DNA from: Pseudomonas viridiflava
GTDB lineage: Bacteria > Pseudomonadota > Gammaproteobacteria > Pseudomonadales > Pseudomonadaceae
Assembly: GCF_900590885.1 (NCBI RefSeq)
Contig: NZ_UUON01000051.1
Span: 1-64,000, forward strand
Direction of reading: 5' to 3'
Length of the DNA: 64,000 nucleotides
Below the pieces are notes generated by a model. That model ran no database searches. It was given only the letters and a program-made list of their open reading frames with translations, and was not told the origin of the DNA. How positions within the stretch are numbered: position 1 is the first letter of the stretch; each line of letters opens with the position of its first letter. Positions 1 through 8,124 of this stretch are shown piece after piece. The position numbers and the translations under genes were made by a program.

Positions 1-120
1 AGTCTGACTCCACAAGCACCCACACGAATTGCTTGATTCAGTTGTTAAAGAGCGGTTGGTTAAGATCTTTCGTCTCAACCGAGGCGCGCATTCTACAGCA
101 GCCTCATTTGCTGTCAAGTG
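1..120 (-). promoter_or_regulatory. rRNA operon leader with boxA antitermination site and proximal promoter
   Basis: Read on the minus strand, 43-53 gives GCTCTTTAACA, the boxA element found in rRNA leaders. Just upstream (90-117) lies TTGACA, 16 bases, TAGAAT, a near-consensus sigma70 promoter. The sequence between this promoter and the left edge is the expected pre-16S leader, so the 16S gene should begin just outside the window and be transcribed leftwards. The rRNA itself is not visible, so the operon is inferred from its leader. Confidence 0.85.
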
Positions 121-199
121 ATTATTTTCAGAAGTTTTCGAAGAATTCTTCAACAACTTCAACCACTTGCGCTCCAGATCTCTCTGCAGCGGGAGGCGA

Positions 200-227
200 A
201 TTCTACAGCGTTACACGCTGCTGTCAA
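200..227 (-). promoter_or_regulatory. rRNA operon promoter, middle of three
   Basis: On the minus strand the sequence is TTGACA (227-222), a 16-base spacer, then TAGAAT (205-200). It has the same architecture and nearly the same boxes as the promoter at 90-117, about 110 bases away. The region between them is AT-rich, as in tandem rrn promoters. Confidence 0.8.
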
Positions 228-345
228 CACCTCTTTTTCAACTTCCTTTTGGCTTCGATGAACTGAAGCAACTTGCTGCCGAAAACATCATAACTCGTTG
301 TTTACCAAGGAGTTTTCCGTTTCGACTGCGCCGGAAGTGGGGCGA

Positions 346-373
346 ATTATAGACAGATATAAATCGCCGTCAA
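346..373 (-). promoter_or_regulatory. rRNA operon promoter, distal of three
   Basis: On the minus strand the sequence is TTGACG (373-368), 16 bases, TATAAT (351-346). All three promoters in this leader share the unusual 16-base spacer. This one lies just downstream of the bauC terminator, so the terminator insulates the rRNA operon from read-through. Confidence 0.75.
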
Positions 374-420
374 CCACTACTTTCATATTTCTGTCATATC
401 GGTCAAAAAACCTTCAAAAA

Positions 421-450
421 CGCAAAAGCCGGCCCCAAGGGGCCGGCCTT
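421..450 (-). terminator. Rho-independent terminator of bauAC
   Basis: A 9-bp GC-only stem (428-436 pairing with 439-447) is followed on the minus strand by TTTTGCGTTTTTG. It lies 14 bases beyond the bauC stop codon and upstream of the rRNA promoters on the same strand. Confidence 0.85.
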
Positions 451-463
451 CTGCTACAGCGCC

Positions 464-1957
464 TTACAAACTAGGAAAGGCAAACTGCGACGCTTCATGG
501 CTGGCCCGTTGCGGCCAACGCTGGGTAATCGCCTTGCGACGGGTGTAGAAACGCACCCCATCCGGCCCATAGGCATGCAAGTCACCAAACAGCGAGCGCT
601 TCCAGCCGCCGAAGCTGTGATACGCCACAGGCACCGGTAGTGGAACGTTGACACCGACCATACCCACCTCAATCTCGTCACAGAACAGCCGCGCAGCCTC
701 ACCGTCACGGGTAAAGATGCAGGTGCCGTTACCGTACTCATGATCGTTGATCAGCTGCATTGCCGCTTCCAGGCTATCAACCCGGACCACACACAACACC
801 GGCCCGAAGATCTCTTCCTTATAGATGCGCATCTCAGGCGTCACGCGATCAAACAGGCTGCCGCCCAGGAAGAAGCCTTCTTCATGCCCGGTAACACTCA
901 AACCGCGGCCGTCGACCACCAGCTCAGCGCCCGCCGCCACACCGTCTTCGATATAGCCGCTGACCTTATCGCGCGCCTGCCCCGTCACCAGCGGCCCCAT
1001 GTCCAGGCCACAGGTTGTGCCCGCACCAATCTTCAGCGCCTTGATCTGCGGCACCAGCTTGGCGATCAATGCATCCGCCACCTGATCACCCACGCACACC
1101 GCCACCGAGATCGCCATGCAACGCTCACCGCAGGAACCATAGGCGGCACCCATCAGTGCGCTGACGGCGTTATCGAGGTCCGCATCCGGCATCAGCACCG
1201 CATGGTTCTTCGCCCCGCCCAGCGCCTGCACGCGTTTGCCGCGCTTGGTCGCCTCGGAATAGATGTACTCGGCAATCGGCGTCGAGCCCACGAAGCTCAA
1301 TGCTTTCACTTCCGGCGCTTCGATCAACGCATCCACAGCGCCCTTGTCACCGTGCACCACGCTCAACACGCCTTTCGGCAAACCGGCTTCCTGCAGCAGT
1401 TGCGCAATCAACAGCGTCGAGCTTGGATCGCGCTCCGATGGTTTGAGGATGAAACAGTTACCGCAGACAATCGCCAGCGGGTACATCCACAGCGGCACCA
1501 TCGCCGGGAAGTTGAACGGGGTAATGCCCGCCACCACGCCCAACGGCTGGAAATCCGACCAGGCATCAATGTTCGGGCCCACGTTGCGGCTGTACTCGCC
1601 CTTGAGAATCTCCGGCGCCGAGCACGCGTACTCCACGTTCTCGATGCCACGCTTGAGTTCACCGGCGGCGTCTTCCAGCGTCTTGCCGTGTTCTTCGCTG
1701 ATCAATTGCGAGATACGCGCTTCGTTCTGCTCCAGCAATTGCTTGAAACGAAACATCACCTGGGCGCGCTTGGCCGCCGGGGTGTTGCGCCATGCCGGGA
1801 ATGCCGCCTTGGCCGAATCAATCGCGCTTTGAATGGTTTCGCGACTGGCCAGCGGCACCTGGTGGATCACCTGGCCAGTCGACGGGTTGTACACATCGGC
1901 AGTGCGGCCGCTGTCACTGACCATCTGGCCATTGATCAAATGCTGAATAACGCTCAT
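464..1957 (-). CDS. bauC: CoA-acylating (methyl)malonate-semialdehyde dehydrogenase, beta-alanine pathway type
   Basis: This 497-residue protein belongs to the aldehyde dehydrogenase superfamily, MmsA/IolA branch, which oxidises malonate- or methylmalonate-semialdehyde with NAD+ and CoA and releases CO2. The Rossmann-type NAD region contains ITPFNFPAMVP (about 145-155) and KPSERDPS (about 172). The catalytic cysteine is Cys280 in the GERCMA motif. It starts with ATG after a CAGGAG ribosome site. It lies 39 bases downstream of the beta-alanine transaminase gene on the same strand, which argues for a role on the malonate semialdehyde produced there (bauC, PA0130 in P. aeruginosa) rather than in valine catabolism (mmsA). 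The sequence alone cannot separate these two roles. Confidence 0.88.
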   Translation of the reverse strand: MSVIQHLINGQMVSDSGRTADVYNPSTGQVIHQVPLASRETIQSAIDSAKAAFPAWRNTPAAKRAQVMFRFKQLLEQNEARISQLISEEHGKTLEDAAGELKRGIENVEYACSAPEILKGEYSRNVGPNIDAWSDFQPLGVVAGITPFNFPAMVPLWMYPLAIVCGNCFILKPSERDPSSTLLIAQLLQEAGLPKGVLSVVHGDKGAVDALIEAPEVKALSFVGSTPIAEYIYSEATKRGKRVQALGGAKNHAVLMPDADLDNAVSALMGAAYGSCGERCMAISVAVCVGDQVADALIAKLVPQIKALKIGAGTTCGLDMGPLVTGQARDKVSGYIEDGVAAGAELVVDGRGLSVTGHEEGFFLGGSLFDRVTPEMRIYKEEIFGPVLCVVRVDSLEAAMQLINDHEYGNGTCIFTRDGEAARLFCDEIEVGMVGVNVPLPVPVAYHSFGGWKRSLFGDLHAYGPDGVRFYTRRKAITQRWPQRASHEASQFAFPSL

Positions 1958-1996
1958 GCAGGGCTCCTGAAAAGTTGTTCTATATAGAAGGAGAAA

Positions 1997-3346
1997 TCAG
2001 TCGATTTTGTTCAGCACTTCGCCGACCGCGTCGAACAGACGATCCAGGTCCTGCGGCTTGCTGTTGAAGGTTGGCCCGAATTGCAGGGTGTCACCGCCAA
2101 AGCGCACGTAGAAACCGGCTTTCCACAAGGCCATGCCGGCCTCGAATGGACGCACGATGGCATCGCCATCACGCGGCGCAATCTGGATCGCACCGGCCAG
2201 GCCGTAGTTACGAATGTCGATCACGTTCTTGCTGCCCTTCAAGCCGTGCAGCGCATTCTCAAAGTGCGGAGCGACTTCGGCTACGCTCTGCACCAGGTTT
2301 TCCTTCTGCAATAAGTCCAATGCCGCCAGGCCAGCGGCGCACGCCACCGGATGTGCCGAGTAGGTGTAGCCGTGGGGGAATTCCACTGCGTACTCCGGCG
2401 TCGCCTGGTTCATGAAGGTCTGGTAGATCTCGCTGCTGGCAATCACGGCGCCCATCGGGATCGCGCCGTTGGTGACTTGCTTGGCGATACACATCAGGTC
2501 CGGGGTCACGCCGAAGCTGTCGGCGCCGAACATCGAGCCGGTACGGCCGAAACCGGTGATCACTTCGTCGAACACCAACAAGATGTTGTGTTGATCGCAG
2601 ATTTCACGCAGGCGCTTGAGGTAACCCTGTGGCGGCACCAGCACGCCAGCCGAGCCGGCCATCGGTTCAACAAACACCGCCGCAATGTTGGAAGCGTCAT
2701 GCAACTCGATCAGCTTGAGCAGCTCATCGGCCAAGGCGATACCGCCCAACTCCGGCATGCCACGGGAGAAGGCATTGCTGGCCAGCAGGGTATGCGGCAG
2801 GTGGTCAACATCCATCAAGCCCTGACCAAAAATCTTACGGTTACCGTTCACACCGCCCAGGCTGGTACCGGCGATGTTTACGCCGTGGTAACCACGGGCA
2901 CGGCCAATCATCTTGGTCTTGGTGGCCTGGCCCTTTAGACGCCAGTACGCGCGCACCATCTTCACCGCCGTATCGGCGCACTCGGAGCCGGAGTCGGTGA
3001 AGAACACATGGTTGAGGTTACCTGGGGTCAGGTCGGTGATCTTTTCCGCCAGTTGAAAGGACAACGGATGACCGTATTGGAAGCCCGGGGAGTAGTCCAG
3101 GGTGCCGAGTTGCTTGGCCACCGCTTCCTGGATCTCCTTGCGGGTGTGCCCGGCGCCGCAGGTCCACAGGCCCGACAACGAATCGTAGACCCGACGCCCC
3201 TTGTCATCGATCAACCAGCTACCTTCGGCGCCGACGATCAGGCGCGGGTCACGCTGGAAGTTTCGGTTGGCGGTGTAGGGCATCCAGTGGGCATCCAACT
3301 TGAGTTGGCTGGCCAGGGACGAAGGGGCGTTTTCGGGCATGTTCAT
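1997..3346 (-). CDS. bauA: beta-alanine:pyruvate transaminase
   Basis: A class-III PLP-dependent omega-aminotransferase of 449 residues that moves the amino group of beta-alanine to pyruvate, giving malonate semialdehyde and alanine. Visible family features are GRARGYHG (about 148-155), the PLP-ring aspartate in VFDEVITGFGR (Asp260), and the Schiff-base lysine in CIAKQ (Lys289). ARWWM-type N-terminal substrate residues are represented by DAHWMPY. I chose the ATG at 3346 because CGAGG lies eight bases upstream; the longer frame begins seven codons earlier without a better site. It is first in a two-gene operon with bauC and divergent from bauR. It closely resembles PA0132 from memory. Confidence 0.92.
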   Translation of the reverse strand: MNMPENAPSSLASQLKLDAHWMPYTANRNFQRDPRLIVGAEGSWLIDDKGRRVYDSLSGLWTCGAGHTRKEIQEAVAKQLGTLDYSPGFQYGHPLSFQLAEKITDLTPGNLNHVFFTDSGSECADTAVKMVRAYWRLKGQATKTKMIGRARGYHGVNIAGTSLGGVNGNRKIFGQGLMDVDHLPHTLLASNAFSRGMPELGGIALADELLKLIELHDASNIAAVFVEPMAGSAGVLVPPQGYLKRLREICDQHNILLVFDEVITGFGRTGSMFGADSFGVTPDLMCIAKQVTNGAIPMGAVIASSEIYQTFMNQATPEYAVEFPHGYTYSAHPVACAAGLAALDLLQKENLVQSVAEVAPHFENALHGLKGSKNVIDIRNYGLAGAIQIAPRDGDAIVRPFEAGMALWKAGFYVRFGGDTLQFGPTFNSKPQDLDRLFDAVGEVLNKID

Positions 3347-3471
3347 CAGCAAAACCTCGCAGGGCAAAAGGCAGCGTCGGGATTGAAAAGCGTTCTTGCA
3401 GCTAAATTGCCACGGGGATAAAGTCGGTGAAATTCAACTCTTCTAACCTTCAGTCAGGCCTTCACTAAACT

Positions 3472-4392
3472 ATGAGCAGCCGTCGACCCGACCCACTGGC
3501 CCAAGTCAGCGACTTCGATATCCGCCTGCTGCGCATCTTTCGCAGCGTGGTCGAATGCGGCGGGTTCTCGGCGGCGGAGACTGTGCTCGGCATCGGCCGC
3601 TCGGCTATCAGCCAGCAGATGAGCGACCTGGAGCAGCGCCTCGGTTTACGGCTGTGCCAACGCGGCCGCGCCGGGTTCTCGCTGACTGAAGAGGGCCGCG
3701 AGGTCTACCAGTCGGCGCTGCAGCTATTAAGTGCACTGGAAAGTTTCCGTACTGAGGTCAACGGCCTGCACCAACACCTGCGCGGTGAGCTGATCATCGG
3801 CCTCACCGACAACCTGGTCACCCTGCCCCACATGCGCATCACCCACGCCCTGGCACAATTGAAGGAACGCGGGCCGGACGTGCAGATCCAGATCCGCATG
3901 ATCGCGCCCAACGAAGTCGAACAAGGCGTACTCGACGGCCGCCTGCATGTCGGCGTGGTGCCCCAGGCCAGCGCTCTGTCGGGGCTCGAATACCAGCCGC
4001 TGTACAGCGAACGCTCGCTGCTCTACTGCGCGGTTGGCCACCCCCTGTTCTACGCCGACGACAAGCAATTGGGCGACGAGCGCATCAACAGCCAGGACGC
4101 CATCGCCCCGACCTTCCGCCTGCCCGCCGAGATCCAGGCCCATTACCAGGCGCTCAACTGCACCGCCAGTGCCTCGGACCGCGAAGGCATGGCCTTCCTG
4201 ATCCTTACCGGGCGTTATATCGGCTACCTGCCCGACCACTACGCCAGTCTGTGGGTGCAACAAGGCCGACTTCGCGCGCTGAAATCGGCTACGCGTTTTT
4301 ACGATTTAAGCCTGGCATCGGTCACGCGCAAAGGTCGCCGCCCCCATTTGGTGCTGGAAAGCTTCCTGGAAAGTCTGGCCGCAACGCGCTAA
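3472..4392 (+). CDS. bauR: LysR-family activator of the beta-alanine operon
   Basis: This 306-residue protein has an N-terminal winged helix-turn-helix (about residues 15-75, GGFSAAETVLGIGRSAISQQMSDLEQRLG) and a C-terminal LysR effector-binding domain (about 100-300). It is divergent from bauA across a 125-bp gap, the usual layout for a LysR regulator and its target. P. aeruginosa BauR (PA0133) sits in the same place and activates bauABCD in response to beta-alanine. The target is therefore inferred from position. No unambiguous LysR box was picked out by eye. Confidence 0.82.
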   Translation: MSSRRPDPLAQVSDFDIRLLRIFRSVVECGGFSAAETVLGIGRSAISQQMSDLEQRLGLRLCQRGRAGFSLTEEGREVYQSALQLLSALESFRTEVNGLHQHLRGELIIGLTDNLVTLPHMRITHALAQLKERGPDVQIQIRMIAPNEVEQGVLDGRLHVGVVPQASALSGLEYQPLYSERSLLYCAVGHPLFYADDKQLGDERINSQDAIAPTFRLPAEIQAHYQALNCTASASDREGMAFLILTGRYIGYLPDHYASLWVQQGRLRALKSATRFYDLSLASVTRKGRRPHLVLESFLESLAATR

Positions 4393-4404
4393 CTCGGGCC
4401 TCAC

Positions 4405-4436
4405 GCAAAAAGCTGAGCAACTGGACAGCTTTTTGC
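4405..4436. repeat. Perfect 11-bp inverted repeat between bauR and the NCS2 permease gene
   Basis: GCAAAAAGCTG (4405-4415) and CAGCTTTTTGC (4426-4436) pair perfectly around a 10-base loop, 12 bases after the bauR stop. No T-run follows outside the stem; the run of T is inside the right arm. It may act as a weak bidirectional terminator or as a leader structure of the downstream transporter gene. Confidence 0.6.
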
Positions 4437-4480
4437 AAGGGTGCAAGGACCTTGAACCGTCCGCCTCGAGTTAACTCGCC

Positions 4481-5875
4481 ATGCCACCAGAATCCACCAG
4501 CCCCAGCGACCTGATCTACGGCCTCAACGACCGGCCCAAACCCGCAGCCGCGTTATTGGCTGCCCTGCAGCATGTGCTGGCGGCCTTCGTCGGCATCATC
4601 ACCCCGCCGCTGATTATCGGCTCCACCCTCGGCCTGACCGCCCACCTGCCCTACCTCATCAGCATGGCGTTGATGGTGTCCGGCGTAGGAACCTTCATCC
4701 AGGCACGCAGGCCGTTTGGCATCGGCGCCGGCATGATCTGCCTGCAAGGCACCAGCTTTGCGTTTCTTGGCGCGGTGTTGTCGGCGGGGTTCCTGGTCAA
4801 GCAACGTGGCGGCAGCCCGGAAGACATCCTGGCGATGATCTTCGGCGTGTGCTTTTTCGGTGCCGCGGTGCAAATCGTGCTGAGCCGCTTTATCGGGCAA
4901 TTGCGCCGGGTCATCACACCGCTGGTGACCGGCATTGTGATCACGCTGATCGGCATCAGCCTGATCAAAGTCGGCATCACTGACCTCGGCGGCGGCTTCA
5001 ATGCGCCGGACTTCGGTGCGCCCACCAACCTGGCGCTGGGCCTGTTCGTGGTGCTGACAATCATCCTGCTCAACCGCTCGAACACCCCATGGGTGCGCCT
5101 GTCGGCAATCATTATCGGCCTGGCCGTCGGCAGTGTAGCGGCGTGGTTCAGCGGCAAGCTGGTGCCCCAGGCCCTGCCGGACCTGCCTCTGGTCAGCCTG
5201 CCGATCCCGTTCCGCTTCGGTTTCAACTTCGACTGGAGTGCTTTCCTGCCCGTCGCGCTGATTTATCTGATCAGCAGCATCGAGACCGTAGGTGACCTGA
5301 CCGCCAACTGCATGATCGCGCGCCAACCCATCAGCGGCCCTTCTTATATAAGCCGACTGAAGGGCGGCGTACTCGGCGATGGCGTGAGCTGCATGATTGC
5401 CGCCACCTTCAGCGCCTTCCCCAACACCACGTTCGCGCAGAACAACGGTGTGATCCAGCTCACCGGCGTGGCCAGCCGTTACGTGGGCTTATATATCGGC
5501 GTGGTGTTGTTCTGTCTCGGTTTGTTTCCGCTGATTGGCGCCGTGCTGCAGCAAATCCCCAAACCGGTGTTGGGCGGTGCGACCCTGGTGATGTTCGGCA
5601 GTGTGGCCGCCGCCGGCGTGCGTATCCTCGCCCAGGCGCCGCTGGACCGCCGCAGCATGCTGATTATCGCCACCTCGTTCGGCGTCGGCCTGGGCATCGC
5701 CGCCCAACCGAACCTGCTTCACTTGATGCCCACCCTGGTGCAAAACCTGTTCGACTCGGCCATCACCAGCGGCGGGCTTACGGCCATTGTGTTGTGTCTG
5801 TTGTTGCCGGAAGCCAAAATGACCTCGGCTGCCGCAAACCGCACGTCGGAAAACGACAGCCTGGAATCGCTTTGA
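4481..5875 (+). CDS. NCS2 (NAT) nucleobase:cation symporter, purine type
   Basis: A polytopic inner-membrane protein of 464 residues with about 12-14 hydrophobic segments. It carries the NAT signature as QNNGVIQLTG (about residue 310). The signature ends in T-G, as in xanthine/uric acid transporters, rather than T-R as in uracil transporters. The conserved carboxylate in SSIETVGDLTA (about residue 265) is present. It probably imports xanthine, urate or a related purine with protons. The next gene is a RutR-like regulator, and 8-oxoguanine and adenine deaminase genes follow within 6 kb, supporting a purine role. The exact substrate cannot be read from sequence. The start ATG at 4481 has no strong Shine-Dalgarno sequence. 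Confidence 0.85.
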   Translation: MPPESTSPSDLIYGLNDRPKPAAALLAALQHVLAAFVGIITPPLIIGSTLGLTAHLPYLISMALMVSGVGTFIQARRPFGIGAGMICLQGTSFAFLGAVLSAGFLVKQRGGSPEDILAMIFGVCFFGAAVQIVLSRFIGQLRRVITPLVTGIVITLIGISLIKVGITDLGGGFNAPDFGAPTNLALGLFVVLTIILLNRSNTPWVRLSAIIIGLAVGSVAAWFSGKLVPQALPDLPLVSLPIPFRFGFNFDWSAFLPVALIYLISSIETVGDLTANCMIARQPISGPSYISRLKGGVLGDGVSCMIAATFSAFPNTTFAQNNGVIQLTGVASRYVGLYIGVVLFCLGLFPLIGAVLQQIPKPVLGGATLVMFGSVAAAGVRILAQAPLDRRSMLIIATSFGVGLGIAAQPNLLHLMPTLVQNLFDSAITSGGLTAIVLCLLLPEAKMTSAAANRTSENDSLESL

Positions 5876-5962
5876 CGGTTTTATTGCATCGGGACTTGTC
5901 TGGGGCTTGAGGGTGGGTTATCTGTGCACACGTCGCCATCATCGATCAGCACGGAAACCTCC

Positions 5963-6622
5963 ATGAGCCTCGAAGTTCCTGCCCACAGCAACCCCGCCGG
6001 TAAACCTGCCAGCCGCATTCGGCAAAAGAACGAACAAGCGATTCTCCAGGCGGCTGAGGATGAGTTCGCGCGCCATGGCTACAAAGGCACCAGCATGAAC
6101 ACCATCGCGGCCAGTGCCGGGCTGCCGAAGGCGAACCTGCACTACTACTTCACCAACAAGCTGGGCCTGTACATCGCAGTGCTCAGCAATATCCTGGAAT
6201 TGTGGGACAGCACCTTCAACGCCCTGACCGCCGACGACGACCCCGCTGTAGCGCTGACCCGCTACATTCGCACCAAGATGGAGTTTTCCCGGCGCCAGCC
6301 CCAGGCCTCGCGCATCTTCGCCATGGAGATCATCAGCGGCGGTGAATGCCTTACCGAATATTTCAGCCAGGACTACCGCGCCTGGTTCAGCGGCCGTGCC
6401 GCGGTTTTCCAGGCCTGGATGGATGCGGGCAAGATGGACCCCATCGACCCGGTACACCTGATCTTCCTGCTGTGGGGCAGTACCCAGCACTATGCCGACT
6501 TCGCCACCCAGATCTGCCGCGTCACCGGTCGCACCAAGCTGACCAAGCAGGACATGGAAGACGCCGGCACCAACCTGATCCACATCATTCTCAAGGGCTG
6601 CGGCATCAAGCCAGCCTACTGA
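5963..6622 (+). CDS. TetR-family regulator of the RutR type
   Basis: A repressor-like protein of 219 residues. The N-terminal TetR helix-turn-helix is clear (TSMNTIAASAGLPKANLHYYF, split here at about residues 43-63). The ligand domain resembles E. coli RutR closely, with PQASRIFAMEI and PIDPVHLIFLLWGSTQHYADF in the same order and spacing. RutR senses uracil/thymine and controls pyrimidine and purine genes, so this is likely a nucleobase sensor acting on the adjacent permease. The longer frame begins with GTG at 5924; I prefer ATG 5963, which follows GGA at a reasonable distance. Effector and targets are inferred. Confidence 0.8.
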   Translation: MSLEVPAHSNPAGKPASRIRQKNEQAILQAAEDEFARHGYKGTSMNTIAASAGLPKANLHYYFTNKLGLYIAVLSNILELWDSTFNALTADDDPAVALTRYIRTKMEFSRRQPQASRIFAMEIISGGECLTEYFSQDYRAWFSGRAAVFQAWMDAGKMDPIDPVHLIFLLWGSTQHYADFATQICRVTGRTKLTKQDMEDAGTNLIHIILKGCGIKPAY

Positions 6623-6633
6623 AGACGGGACTT

Positions 6634-7215
6634 ATGCCTTTCACGCTCACCGGTCTTTGCGAGTTTCGCGAAGAAATACGCAAAAGCCGCTTTATCACCC
6701 TCGCCGCACCGATCACCAGCGCGCAGGATGCCCAGGCGTTTTTCGAGCAACACAGTGATTTGAACGCCACGCACAACTGCTGGGCCTGGAAACTGGCCGA
6801 TCAATACCGCAGCAATGACGACGGCGAACCTGGCGGCACCGCTGGCCGACCGATCCTGGCGGCCATCGAGGCGCAGGGGTTTGATCAAGTCGCGGTGCTG
6901 GTGATTCGCTGGTACGGCGGCATCCAACTGGGCACCGGCGGCCTCGCCCGTGCCTACGGCGGCGGCGCCAACAAATGCCTGCAGACTGCCGAACGCATCG
7001 AATTGATCAGCCGTGTGCCCTTGAGTTGCGCCTGCGGGTTTTCCGAATTGAACCTGGTCAAGCTGCGCGTTGCCGAACTCGGTGGGCTGGTGGTGGAAGA
7101 ATCCTTCACCGCCAACGGCGTCGAGCTACAACTCGCCCTGGGCGAAGCGCACATCGACACCCTGCAAATTCAACTCGCCGACCTCAGCCGTGGGCGTATC
7201 CTGCTACAACGTTGA
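6634..7215 (+). CDS. IMPACT/YigZ-family protein
   Basis: A protein of 193 residues of the UPF0029 (IMPACT/YigZ) family. The N-terminal half holds the family signature NATHNCWAWKL and GEPGGTAGRPIL, followed by RWYGGIQLGTGGLARAYGG. The C-terminal part is a ferredoxin-like domain. Family members have been linked to ribosome/translation regulation in eukaryotes, but the bacterial role is unknown. It starts 12 bases after the TetR stop, with GACGGGA as ribosome site, and its stop is 35 bases before the SDR start, so the three genes may be co-transcribed. Confidence 0.85.
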   Translation: MPFTLTGLCEFREEIRKSRFITLAAPITSAQDAQAFFEQHSDLNATHNCWAWKLADQYRSNDDGEPGGTAGRPILAAIEAQGFDQVAVLVIRWYGGIQLGTGGLARAYGGGANKCLQTAERIELISRVPLSCACGFSELNLVKLRVAELGGLVVEESFTANGVELQLALGEAHIDTLQIQLADLSRGRILLQR

Positions 7216-7249
7216 ACTCCCTGAACCGCGACTCCAAAGGAAGCTTTTC

Positions 7250-7936
7250 ATGTCTACGCCAAAAACCGCACTGATCATCGGCGCCTCGCGCGGCCTGGGC
7301 CTTGGCCTGGTCAAACAATTGCTCGAGGACGGCTGGGACGTGACCGCCACCGTGCGTGACCCCAGCAAAGCCGATGCCTTGAAAGCCGTGGGCCCGGTGC
7401 AGATCGAGAAGCTCGACATGGACGATCAGCAAGCCGTGATCGCCCTGAACCAGCGCCTCAAGGACCACACCTTCGACCTGCTGTTCGTCAACGCCGGCGT
7501 CAAGGGCCCGGCCAACCAGGAGCCTGGCCACGCCACCCTGGCGGAAGTCGGCCAGCTGTTCTTCACCAACGCCGTGGCGCCGATCAACCTGGCCCAGCGT
7601 TTTGTCGGGCAGATCCGCAAGGACAGCGGCGTGCTGGCCTTCATGAGTTCGGTGCTGGGCAGCGTGACCATCCCCGACGGCTCCGACCTGGCGTTATACA
7701 AGGCGAGCAAGGCCGCGCTCAACTCGATGACCAACAGCTTTATTACCCAACTGGGTGATCACAAGTTGACCGTGCTGTCGCTGCACCCGGGCTGGGTGAA
7801 AACCGATATGGGCGGCGAAAACGCGCATATCGATGTCGACACCAGCGTGCGCGGCCTGGTGGACCAGGTGAATGCCTACACCGGCAAGGGCGGCCATCAC
7901 TTTGTGGACTACAAGGGCGACACCATCGCCTGGTAA
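7250..7936 (+). CDS. Short-chain dehydrogenase/reductase
   Basis: A classical SDR of 228 residues. The NAD(P)-binding motif is GASRGLGLG (about residues 11-19), the NAG motif is present as NAGVKGP, the catalytic serine is in FMSSVLGS, and the active-site pair is YKASK. Arg in TVRDPSK after the second strand suggests NADP(H). The substrate is unknown. The start ATG 7250 follows AAGGA at nine bases. The reading frame extends upstream into the preceding gene but has no ribosome site there. Confidence 0.85.
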   Translation: MSTPKTALIIGASRGLGLGLVKQLLEDGWDVTATVRDPSKADALKAVGPVQIEKLDMDDQQAVIALNQRLKDHTFDLLFVNAGVKGPANQEPGHATLAEVGQLFFTNAVAPINLAQRFVGQIRKDSGVLAFMSSVLGSVTIPDGSDLALYKASKAALNSMTNSFITQLGDHKLTVLSLHPGWVKTDMGGENAHIDVDTSVRGLVDQVNAYTGKGGHHFVDYKGDTIAW

Positions 7937-7953
7937 ATGCTGCTGATCAAAAT

Positions 7954-7979
7954 GTGGGAGGGGGCTTGCCCCCTCCCAC
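7954..7979. repeat. REP hairpin (GTGGGAGGGGGCTTGC class)
   Basis: A 26-base near-perfect palindrome, GTGGGAGGGGGCTTGC followed by its complement, 18 bases after the SDR stop. It is a single REP rather than a paired REPIN. It may stabilise or end the upstream transcript. Confidence 0.9.
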
Positions 7980-8124
7980 ACTGATCGCGTCAATTCCCCA
8001 ACCGTAGACTAGCTCTCGGACTACACGTAATCTAACGCCCTCGCCCTCCCCGGCGACCCTGGATCAGCAGACAGGGCAACACTGAGCTGGCAAACCTGAA
8101 CCCATCATTCAGAGGAGCCGGCCA

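Noticed and set aside
740..1987. Open frame of 415 codons on the plus strand
   Set aside because: Antisense to bauC, with His/Arg-rich composition and no ribosome site. A shadow frame.
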